The translations under genes were made by a program, and so were the position numbers. This document shows, in pieces, positions 57,674-64,000 of a stretch of DNA of 64,000 nt (position 1 is its first letter; every line of letters starts with the position of its first letter). This DNA is from JBBDWK01 sp040902885 (GTDB lineage: Bacteria; Acidobacteriota; Terriglobia; Bryobacterales; Bryobacteraceae), in the NCBI GenBank assembly GCA_040902885.1, contig JBBDWK010000002.1, positions 1 to 64,000 of the forward strand, given 5' to 3'. Under the pieces are notes generated by a model. It ran no database searches, was not told the DNA's origin, and saw nothing but the letters and a program-made list of their open reading frames with translations.

Positions 57674-57720
57674 CTATGTAATATACTACTTGACAGGCAG
57701 AAGAGTAGTTTGCTACATAG
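57674..57720. promoter_or_regulatory. Divergent promoter with probable PadR operator
   Basis: TTGACA (57690-57695), 17 bases, CTACAT (57713-57718) form a promoter for the ABC genes. Two imperfect inverted arms, CTATGTAATATACTACT (57674-57690) and the reverse complement of AGTAGTTTGCTACATAG (57704-57720), flank and overlap both boxes. In the arms CTATGTA and CTACT agree exactly. Binding would block this promoter and probably the padR promoter. Confidence 0.6.
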
Positions 57721-57734
57721 GGTCAGGAGCGCCC

Positions 57735-58499
57735 ATGCTCGAACTTCGCAGCGTATCCAAACTCTTCTCCGGAATCCCCGCCGTAGACTCCGTCAGTTTC
57801 TCGGCTCGTGCAGGTGAGATCACCGGTTATCTGGGACCGAACGGCTCCGGCAAGTCCACCACCATGAAGATGATCACGGGACTGATGGATGCGACTGCGG
57901 GCGAGATCCTGTTCGATAGCCAGCCCATTCGGCGGGATCTGATCGCATACAAACAGCGCCTGGGCTACGTGCCCGAAGAGCCCCATCTCTACTCGCATCT
58001 CAGCGGCCTTGAATACCTGGTTATGGTCGGCAACCTGCGAGACCTGCCCTCGAAGCCGATGGCGCACCGCATTGAGGGGATGCTGCGCTTGTTAGGCCTG
58101 TACGGCGACCGCCACGCGCCGATTTCGGCCTACTCGAAAGGAATGCGCCAGAAAGTGCTCCTGGCCGCGGCGTTGCTTCACGATCCCGAGCTCCTCCTGC
58201 TGGATGAGCCCTTCTCGGGGCTCGATGTCGGCTCGGCGCTGGTGTTGCGCAGTCTGATCCAGGAACTTGCCGCGCGTGGCAAGGTTATCCTCTTTAGCTC
58301 TCATGAACTCGAAACAGTGGAGCGCGTCTCGTCGCGCGTGGTGATTCTGCACCGCGGCCGGGTTGTAGCCGACGACTCCATCGAGCGGCTGCGGACATTG
58401 ATGGCTTTGCCAACCCTCGAAGAGATCTTTTCCCAACTCGCTGTTGAGCAGGATACGGCGGCCATTTCGCGCGACATCGCGGATCTGATACGGACCTGA
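57735..58499 (+). CDS. ABC transporter ATP-binding protein
   Basis: A 254-aa cytosolic ATPase. GYLGPNGSGKSTTMK is Walker A, YVPEEPHLY the Q-loop variant (Glu in place of Gln), SAYSKGMRQKVLLAAALL the signature (SKGMRQ, as in ABC-2 type exporters), LLLLDEPFSGLD Walker B with catalytic Glu, and LFSSHELE the switch His. AGGAG stands 5 bases before ATG 57735. The substrate group (ABC-2, CcmA/NodI-like) exports antibiotics, lipids or polymers. The permease gene starts 12 bases after its stop. Controlled by the PadR operator region just upstream. Confidence 0.95.
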   Translation: MLELRSVSKLFSGIPAVDSVSFSARAGEITGYLGPNGSGKSTTMKMITGLMDATAGEILFDSQPIRRDLIAYKQRLGYVPEEPHLYSHLSGLEYLVMVGNLRDLPSKPMAHRIEGMLRLLGLYGDRHAPISAYSKGMRQKVLLAAALLHDPELLLLDEPFSGLDVGSALVLRSLIQELAARGKVILFSSHELETVERVSSRVVILHRGRVVADDSIERLRTLMALPTLEEIFSQLAVEQDTAAISRDIADLIRT

Positions 58500-58511
58500 G
58501 GTTCGCAAAAG

Positions 58512-61349
58512 ATGCAAGCCGGCAGCAATCGCCAGTTTCGTGTTCTCTATCGCGAGTTCCTGTTTCGCATGGTGGACCTCGAACTTCTGTCGCCTCATGC
58601 TCAGGGTGACACTAACAGACTGCTGGGACAGTTTGCGTCGCTGCTGGTCTTTCTGAGCGTGCTGTTTTCGATGCCTGCCTTAGGTTTTGGAGGTGATCTG
58701 CATCCCCAGGCACGGATGATTGTCGCGTGGAGCGTGGAGCACTTTCTGATTGCGACGACCATGTTGGTGGTCGGTCTGTTCGCCGTTCTCAGTTGGGATT
58801 CCACATTCCCCGATCGCCGCGATGTCTTGGTGCTCGCCCCACTGCCTATCCGTGCGCGCACGATGTTCCTGGCGAAGGTGGCGGCGGTCGCAACGGCGCT
58901 GAGCCTCACCGTGCTGACGCTGCACATTCTCGCCGGCCTCGCTTGGCCGCTTGCGCTGAATTCGCAATCTCCGGCCCAGACCTTTCCAGCCTTTTCATCC
59001 GATCCAGCGATGCCGCCGGTCGCGGCGGCCGAACTGCAAACGGTACTCGATAAGGATCTGGCACAGGCGCTGCACAACGGCGCCCTTGCACCGGGCACGG
59101 GCGCGGGTATCGCCATTGGAGTCTCGAAGCATGGCGTGCGGCGGGTCTTTACCTATGGCGCCGCGAGGCCGGATTCTATCTTCGAGATCGGTTCTGTCTC
59201 CAAGACCTTTACCGGACTCCTGCTGGCGCAAATGGCCGCACAGGGAAAAGTGAAATTCGATGAGCCCGTGCGCGGGCTGTTGCCGGTGGGAACCGTGAGC
59301 AAACCCAAAGGGGACGAAATCGCGTTGGTCGATCTGGTGACGCACCATTCCGGCTTGCCACGGATGCCCAGCAACTTCCACCCCGCCGACAAGGCTAATC
59401 CGTTTGCAGACTACCATGCCGCCGACCTCTATTCGTACCTAGCCAAGCGCGGGGTCCAAAAGCGGCCCGACGCCTCCTTCGCTTACAGTAACCTCGGTTT
59501 CGGCCTGCTCGGTCAAGCCCTTGTGAACCGTGCCGGACTGGCTTATCCGAATCTCGTTCAAAAGCTCATAGCTGGCCCGCTGGGTATGCTCGATACGGTC
59601 GTTGTTCTCTCGCCCGAACAGAAAAGCCGATTCATCCAGGGACACAACGGTGAGCATCACGCTGTTTCAGCCTTCGGTTTGGATGCGCTGGCGGGTGCCG
59701 GTGCAATTCGCTCTACCGCCGGTGACATGCTCACCTACCTCGATGCGAACTTGCATCCGGAGCGGCTTCCTTCCGAGACAGACACCCTTCCGGCCGCTCT
59801 GGCCTCATCGCATCAGCTTCGAGCCCGCGCCGGGGCCACCGGACGTATTGCGCTTGCCTGGTTCTACGACCCTGATTCCGGAACGTATTGGCATGGCGGG
59901 ACGACAAACGGCTGCACGGCCGATGCCTTCTTCAATCCGAAGGACGATTCGGCTGCGATCATTCTATCGAACACGGGGGGAGGCACCGTCGTCTCCGCCG
60001 ATATCCTGGGCCATCATATTCGCTCCAGGTTGGCGGGCAAGCCTGCTCTTTCCATCGCTGAAGTTTTGGTTCCGGCCAGCGGGGGATTGCTGGGTATGAT
60101 CCGGCTGTTTGCGGCTTACTGGATCACAATGCTCGCATCCGGCGCATTCATCTTCTGTTTGGTAACGGGCGTACAGGGAATGGCCGCGCAACTGCTCCCG
60201 CGCCGCCAGTTCCTGCGTGCGTCATCGTTCTTACAGTTGGGGGCCTTTTGTCTGTTTGTGAGCGTCTACGTTCTCCAGCCGATTCTTGTTACGCCGACCG
60301 CTATCGTGGCCGCGCAACAGCAAGGGATCCTCGCCTGGTCGCCGTCGTACTGGTTTTTGGGTCTCTTTCAGGAACTAAACGGATCTCCGGCGCTTGCTCC
60401 GCTGGCTCGGCGAGCCTGGCTGGGGTTGGGTGTTGCCGGGTTCGGGACGGCGGCCGCGTATGCGCTGTCGTATTTCCGCACAATGCGCCGGATCGTGGAG
60501 GAGCCTGATATCGTATCCGGATCTCGCGGCGCAAGTTGGCTGCCGTGTTTCGGGAACTCCACACAAACGGCCGTCGTGCAGTTCACTGTCCGGACGCTGC
60601 TTCGCAGCCGCCTGCATCGTGTCATTCTCGCCTTCTATCTTGGAATTGGCTTTGCCATCGCGATCTTCTTCCTGAAAACTCCTCTCGTTGAAAGACTCTC
60701 GGCCTCCACTTCCAATGGCCCCTGGCATCAGATGAGCCTGCCAGTGCTGGCTTCAAGCATCCTGATCGTGGGCTTTTGGGTGGTCGGGATCCGCGTGGCG
60801 TTCTCGATGCCGTTGGATTTGCGGGCAAACTGGATCTTCCGAATTACCCCAGTTCGTGGCGGGCCGGAGTGTTTGGCGGCGCGACGGCGGGCTATGCTTT
60901 CGCTCTCCGTAGTCCCGGCCTGGGCGGCCACGGCCGTGTTCCTGCTATCGACGTGTCCGTGGCGGCCCGTCGTGGGCCATCTTGTGGTTCTCGGACTTCT
61001 GGGCGTGATTCTTGTGGAGTTGTGCCTGCATGGCGTTCAGAAACTTCCATTCACGTGCTCCTACCTTCCGGGCAAGTCGAACTTTCATCTCACGTTTTGG
61101 CTCTGCATCGGGCTACTTCTGGCGCTCATCGCCAAGGGTGTGGAATTTGAACTCCACGCACTTCGGGACCCCACAAGCTATGTCACGATGCTGGTCGTTC
61201 TCGGTATTGTGGCGGTTGTGGCCAGATGGCGAACGGCAGTCATAGCCTCCGACGAATCTGAGCTGCAATTCGACGAAGTGCCGCCATGGCAGATTCTGAC
61301 GCTGAATCTGACCGGGCGTCCGGGGTACCGGCCGCGCGGGAGTTTTTGA
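58512..61349 (+). CDS. ABC permease with inserted serine beta-lactamase-like domain
   Basis: A 945-aa fusion. Residues 1-150 contain three membrane helices (about 41-57, 74-93, 121-147). Residues about 170-510 form a complete class C beta-lactamase/DD-peptidase-like domain: SVSK (Ser228, Lys231), YSN (Tyr325, Asn327) and HGG (461-463), the three catalytic motifs in correct order and spacing. From about 525 the membrane part resumes with roughly eight or nine helices to about 925. The hydrolase therefore sits in a loop of the permease, probably on the periplasmic side. The upstream ATPase gene is its partner. The last residues PGYRPRGSF are encoded by a 72-bp repeat. It could degrade or sense a beta-lactam or a peptidoglycan fragment that the transporter handles. 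Confidence 0.85.
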   Translation: MQAGSNRQFRVLYREFLFRMVDLELLSPHAQGDTNRLLGQFASLLVFLSVLFSMPALGFGGDLHPQARMIVAWSVEHFLIATTMLVVGLFAVLSWDSTFPDRRDVLVLAPLPIRARTMFLAKVAAVATALSLTVLTLHILAGLAWPLALNSQSPAQTFPAFSSDPAMPPVAAAELQTVLDKDLAQALHNGALAPGTGAGIAIGVSKHGVRRVFTYGAARPDSIFEIGSVSKTFTGLLLAQMAAQGKVKFDEPVRGLLPVGTVSKPKGDEIALVDLVTHHSGLPRMPSNFHPADKANPFADYHAADLYSYLAKRGVQKRPDASFAYSNLGFGLLGQALVNRAGLAYPNLVQKLIAGPLGMLDTVVVLSPEQKSRFIQGHNGEHHAVSAFGLDALAGAGAIRSTAGDMLTYLDANLHPERLPSETDTLPAALASSHQLRARAGATGRIALAWFYDPDSGTYWHGGTTNGCTADAFFNPKDDSAAIILSNTGGGTVVSADILGHHIRSRLAGKPALSIAEVLVPASGGLLGMIRLFAAYWITMLASGAFIFCLVTGVQGMAAQLLPRRQFLRASSFLQLGAFCLFVSVYVLQPILVTPTAIVAAQQQGILAWSPSYWFLGLFQELNGSPALAPLARRAWLGLGVAGFGTAAAYALSYFRTMRRIVEEPDIVSGSRGASWLPCFGNSTQTAVVQFTVRTLLRSRLHRVILAFYLGIGFAIAIFFLKTPLVERLSASTSNGPWHQMSLPVLASSILIVGFWVVGIRVAFSMPLDLRANWIFRITPVRGGPECLAARRRAMLSLSVVPAWAATAVFLLSTCPWRPVVGHLVVLGLLGVILVELCLHGVQKLPFTCSYLPGKSNFHLTFWLCIGLLLALIAKGVEFELHALRDPTSYVTMLVVLGIVAVVARWRTAVIASDESELQFDEVPPWQILTLNLTGRPGYRPRGSF

Positions 61350-61388
61350 TTTAACCGCCGAGGCGCCGAGACGCGGAGAAAAACAACT
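61316..61388 (+). repeat. 72-bp repeat, copy 2
   Basis: Identical to copy 1 (56448) for the first 27 bases and about 66 of 72 overall, with one extra A near the end. It encodes the C-terminus of the permease fusion on the plus strand and, beyond that stop, the C-terminus (FFSASRRLGG) of the sortase on the minus strand. Confidence 0.85.
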
Positions 61389-61983
61389 CGGCCCGAACAA
61401 TGAATCTGTCGGGAGCTGGACCGACGAAGTAAAACGGATAACAGGTGACCAGGGTAAGGATCTCATTTCCGCTGGGGTCCAACACCGCGACATCGTATGG
61501 ACTCACTACCCTGGTGAAAACGACGCGATATCGGTACTCGCCGAGCAGCGTGGTGAGCGTAATGATGTCGTTGTGCTGAATGTTTCGCAGCGGTCGAAAA
61601 AACGTGTCGCGATGTCCGGAAATACCGACGTTCCCCGGCTGTCCCGGTAGTGCCGTACCGGAAATATGGCCGGCCGCCCGTTGCAGCGTGGTTCTGCTGG
61701 TTCCCTCCATGACCATCGCCGAAAGGCCGAGACGTGGAATTTCAATGCGGCCGATCAGGCCGCTCGGTGAAGTGGGGGACGCTGCCTGAAGGGTTCCGCC
61801 GCTCGACTCTTGCCCGTCGGTCAGTAGCCGCTCGAGTTGGCGGCGCTCCCCTTTCTGGAAAATCCAGGTGTCCATCAAGATGAACCCGCAATAAGCGAGC
61901 ATCGTAACGGCGCCGCCAAAGAGTACGCGCTGAGTCCATCGCAGAATGCGCTTCAGGGGCTCTCGGGTAATCACAAGCCTCAT
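61351..61983 (-). CDS. Class D/E-like sortase
   Basis: A 210-aa membrane-anchored transpeptidase. One N-terminal helix (about 19-38, RVLFGGAVTMLAYCGFIL) precedes the sortase beta-barrel: IGRIEIPRLGLSAMVMEG, ISGHRDTFFRPL with the catalytic His, LTLVTCYPFYFVGPAPDRFIVRA with TLVTC Cys and the Arg. These are the three active-site residues. I chose ATG 61983 because it overlaps the upstream stop by ATGA; an ATG three codons earlier exists. Sortases are known mainly from Gram-positive bacteria but occur in some Gram-negatives. Its upstream neighbour is a VWFA protein without an LPXTG-like tail, so the substrate is unknown. The last ten residues come from the 72-bp repeat. Confidence 0.9.
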   Translation of the reverse strand: MRLVITREPLKRILRWTQRVLFGGAVTMLAYCGFILMDTWIFQKGERRQLERLLTDGQESSGGTLQAASPTSPSGLIGRIEIPRLGLSAMVMEGTSRTTLQRAAGHISGTALPGQPGNVGISGHRDTFFRPLRNIQHNDIITLTTLLGEYRYRVVFTRVVSPYDVAVLDPSGNEILTLVTCYPFYFVGPAPDRFIVRAELFFSASRRLGG

Positions 61984-62951
61984 TTGCCGCACTCGTCCTT
62001 GACCGGCCGTGATTCACTCCCCGGGATATAGCCGGAGCGAGTGCGCACGAAGAGTTTGCTCTTCCCCTTGGCCCGGGCAACCACTCGAATGCTCCGATAA
62101 GCGCCGGGCTGCGCCGTGTTGCTGGAAACGTATCCTATGGTGTATTGATTGCGAATGTCGCGCGCGATGCGTTCGCATATCGCTACCGCCTCATTGAGTT
62201 GGCCGGGGAAGAAGGCTTCACCGCCCGTTGCCCGTGCCAGGCGCTTGAGCACCTTCGGATTCCGGTCCGGATCCTCTTCATCGAAGATGCCGATGGTGTA
62301 GACAAGGGCGCTGGATTGCTCGGCCATCTTCAAAACCTGGGGCAGGGCCAGCACGCTTGCGGTGTCGCCGCCATCGCTGATTACGATCAGCACCTTCTTC
62401 TCCCGGCTGCCCGCCTGCAATCGCTCTAGCGCCAAGCCGACCGCATCGTAAAGCGCCGTCTGGCCTGTGGCGGGCGCCTTCAAGATCGCGGACTCGAGCT
62501 CATCGAGACGATTGGTGAATGGAACGGCGTCAGGCAGGCCCAGCGTCACATTCTCATTGAAGTTGACGACGAACATCTGGTCTTCCTGGCTGCTGGACCG
62601 CACAAACGTCCGGGCAGCCGCGATCACATCCGTAAGCTTCCGCCCCATGCTTCCGCTATGGTCGATAACCAGTCCCACGGTAACAGGGATGTCCTCGTGC
62701 CGGAACAACCGGATGAATTGCCGGACGCCGTCTTCGTAAACCTCAAAATCCTGCTCGCGCAAATCGGAAGCAAATTGGCCGTTTCGGTCGCGCACGGTAG
62801 GGTGCAGCACCACGAGATCGACATTCACCGAAACCCGGTAAGGTGCCGGAACCTGAGGTTCGGCATCGCCCGCGAAACCGATCACGAAAAGCAACGGAAG
62901 AGCTAGCGCGTTCGCGACCCCTGGGGCTCGGCCCCACGATGGTGTCCTCAT
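61980..62951 (-). CDS. VWFA-related acidobacterial protein with intact MIDAS
   Basis: A 323-aa exported protein starting at ATG 62951, behind GACGAGGAC. The signal peptide covers about residues 1-31. The N-terminal region RVSVNVDLVVLHPTVRDRNG ... DLREQDFEVYEDG and the VWA domain with LVIDHSGSMG (complete D-x-S-x-S) and IVISDGGDTAS place it in the TIGR03436-like family. The C-terminal NQYTIGYVSSN and LFVRTRSGYIPG blocks are also standard. It is coupled to the sortase gene by ATGA (61980-61983), which suggests the sortase acts on this protein or on a complex it forms. Confidence 0.88.
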   Translation of the reverse strand: MRTPSWGRAPGVANALALPLLFVIGFAGDAEPQVPAPYRVSVNVDLVVLHPTVRDRNGQFASDLREQDFEVYEDGVRQFIRLFRHEDIPVTVGLVIDHSGSMGRKLTDVIAAARTFVRSSSQEDQMFVVNFNENVTLGLPDAVPFTNRLDELESAILKAPATGQTALYDAVGLALERLQAGSREKKVLIVISDGGDTASVLALPQVLKMAEQSSALVYTIGIFDEEDPDRNPKVLKRLARATGGEAFFPGQLNEAVAICERIARDIRNQYTIGYVSSNTAQPGAYRSIRVVARAKGKSKLFVRTRSGYIPGSESRPVKDECGK

Positions 62952-62994
62952 GTCCTCGTCACCGCGACCGTCTTCCTGGCTTCCGCGAAACTGT

Positions 62995-63267
62995 TCATTG
63001 GGTTGTCGATAAAACAACCGCTGCCGGTGCCAGAGTTGGCGGCTGCTCTGTGATGCGCATCCTGGCCCAGTCGTATGCAAAGTGGCGTCCGCACTCTAAA
63101 CACACGACGTAAGTTTCCGCCGGCGTCCTTTGCTGTCCGCCCACACTTACGCTGGTCCGGAGCGTGATCGGGAAGGTCGTTCTGCGGTGTGAACAACCAA
63201 ATAACCACTCCGCAAGGCTCGCTAAGCTAACATACAGCGCATTCGCCACGGCGTTGAAGCGTTCCAT
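62995..63267 (-). CDS. Small zinc-ribbon-like protein
   Basis: A 90-aa cytosolic protein. FGCSHRRTTFPIT and, about 25 residues later, YVVCLECGRHFAYDW give a C-x-H ... C-x2-C arrangement expected to bind zinc. A basic N-terminal helix (MERFNAVANALYVSLASLAEWL) precedes it. The start at 63267 is chosen because GAGG lies 8 bases upstream. Function unknown; it lies between the malic enzyme and VWFA genes on the same strand. Confidence 0.6.
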   Translation of the reverse strand: MERFNAVANALYVSLASLAEWLFGCSHRRTTFPITLRTSVSVGGQQRTPAETYVVCLECGRHFAYDWARMRITEQPPTLAPAAVVLSTTQ

Positions 63268-63275
63268 TCTTGACC

Positions 63276-64000
63276 TCAGGATGCCTGGATCCGGCGGTAC
63301 TCCGGCTGCCACATCGCGTCTTGCACCTGTTGAACGATGTCGTCGAATTTGACTCCGGCCAAGCCTTCGGAATGCGCCGTCTCGGCGACTGCCACCGCTA
63401 CCGTCACCGACACGCTGCGTAGGTCGTCGATATGCGGGAGAAGCGACGCCCCGGGCTGGCGCACAGTCACCAGGCTGGACACGGCGCTGGCCGCGGCGGC
63501 GAACATGCCGTCACTGATCCTGCTGGCTCGCGAGACGATAGCGCCGAGGCACAGACCCGGGTACAGCATGGCATTGTTCACCTGGGCGACGACGTATGTC
63601 ACCCCCTTATAAGTGACCGGGCCGAACGAGCTGCCGGTGGCGATCAGCGCTCGGCCGTCAGTCCAGGCAATCAGATCGGCCGGGTTTGCCTCGGCCCGCG
63701 ACGGCGGATTGGAGAGCGCGAAGATGATCGGCCGCTCCGTATGCGCCGCCATTTCCCTAACGATCGCTTCCGTGAAACTACCCGAGGCTGTTGACGTGCC
63801 GATCAGCATCGTCGGCTTCACTTGGCGCACCACCTCGGCCAAGCTCACGCCGCCCCCATCCCCGTTGTGCTTCCAACCCTTGCCTTCGGCGGTCGGGCGC
63901 GCGTACGTCACCTGATAGTCGCGCAGTTGATCCCCCATGCCGGTGCTGAGTAATCCCTGCCGGTCCACGCACCAGAAGCGCCTGGCTGCATCCTCTTTGG
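63276..64000 (-). CDS. NAD(P)-dependent malic enzyme, C-terminal part (cut by window edge)
   Basis: The last 241 residues of a malic enzyme running off the right edge, so the start is not in the window. VDRQGLLSTG, LIGTSTASGSFTEAIVREMA, RPIIFALSNPPSRAEANPADLIAWTDGRALIATGSSFGPV and NNAMLYPGLCLGAIVSRA match the large-type (SfcA/MaeA-like) enzyme C-terminus, where NPTS-type and AxGxPF-type motifs appear as NPPS and ATGSSF. It decarboxylates malate to pyruvate with reduction of NAD(P). It ends 9 bases before the start of the small zinc-ribbon gene on the same strand. Confidence 0.9.
   Translation of the reverse strand, partial: KEDAARRFWCVDRQGLLSTGMGDQLRDYQVTYARPTAEGKGWKHNGDGGGVSLAEVVRQVKPTMLIGTSTASGSFTEAIVREMAAHTERPIIFALSNPPSRAEANPADLIAWTDGRALIATGSSFGPVTYKGVTYVVAQVNNAMLYPGLCLGAIVSRASRISDGMFAAAASAVSSLVTVRQPGASLLPHIDDLRSVSVTVAVAVAETAHSEGLAGVKFDDIVQQVQDAMWQPEYRRIQAS

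Overview
The window is GC-rich, densely coded chromosomal DNA, most likely from an Acidobacteriota bacterium close to Bryobacterales/Solibacter. This is inferred from gene content: two Oar-like TonB-dependent receptors with a carboxypeptidase-regulatory N-domain, three 'VWFA-related acidobacterial' proteins, many sulfatase and alkaline-phosphatase superfamily enzymes, PadR-controlled ABC transport, and a CehA-type metallohydrolase behind a TolB-like propeller. Two N runs (37934-38033 and 46369-46378) show that it is a draft or metagenome assembly. There is no phage, no intact insertion sequence, no rRNA and no CRISPR array; one tRNA-Met is present.

Layout. 0.1-4.5 kb: TonB receptor and an M15/VanY-like secreted protein. 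4.5-19.5 kb: six alkaline-phosphatase-superfamily enzymes (two lipoprotein or membrane phosphodiesterases and one sulfatase-like protein in a five-gene minus-strand operon; two plus-strand sulfatases; a further sulfatase at 18.1 kb). Among them lie a GGCT/TPR pair, an M20 peptidase, an EgtD-like methyltransferase with altered pocket residues, a hybrid histidine kinase that seems to have lost its catalytic residues, and tRNA-Met. 19.5-26.1 kb: AlkA-type glycosylase, VWFA protein, RmlD-like reductase, PilZ protein, a 41-residue membrane microprotein, LysR regulator and GlmS. 26.2-34.5 kb: a four-gene minus-strand operon of TonB receptor, propeller-metallohydrolase, penicillin-acyltransferase-like C45 enzyme and class V aminotransferase of the isopenicillin-N-epimerase type. 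34.6-37.2 kb: a CxxCH/squalene-cyclase-repeat protein and a metallo-beta-lactamase-fold hydrolase.

37.3-39.9 kb: a MITE-like element abuts the 3' end of a TIR-NB-ARC-TPR (bacterial NLR-like) gene whose TPRs are near-identical 126-bp DNA repeats interrupted by the assembly gap. 40.0-46.0 kb: esterase, CBM9-like protein, LuxE/PaaK-like ligase, LuxC-like aldehyde dehydrogenase and a small outer-membrane barrel. 46.0-52.0 kb: split transhydrogenase pntAA-pntAB-pntB and an ATP-dependent DNA ligase with its MBL-fold exonuclease. 52.1-56.5 kb: a large secreted orphan protein and a VWFA protein. 56.5-61.3 kb: PadR and a zinc-ribbon membrane protein, divergent from an ABC ATPase and a permease that carries a complete serine beta-lactamase-like domain inside its membrane scaffold. 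61.3-64.0 kb: sortase, VWFA protein, a small zinc-ribbon protein and a malic enzyme cut by the window edge.

The strongest candidates for something new are the permease-beta-lactamase fusion with its PadR operator (57.3-61.3 kb) and the TIR-NLR with its homogenised TPR array and MITE-provided 3' end (37.3-39.9 kb). Also notable are the pseudo-histidine kinase, the EgtD-like enzyme with altered pocket, the beta-lactam-enzyme-like operon, a 72-bp repeat that forms the C-termini of three unrelated genes, and a dispersed REP-like family.
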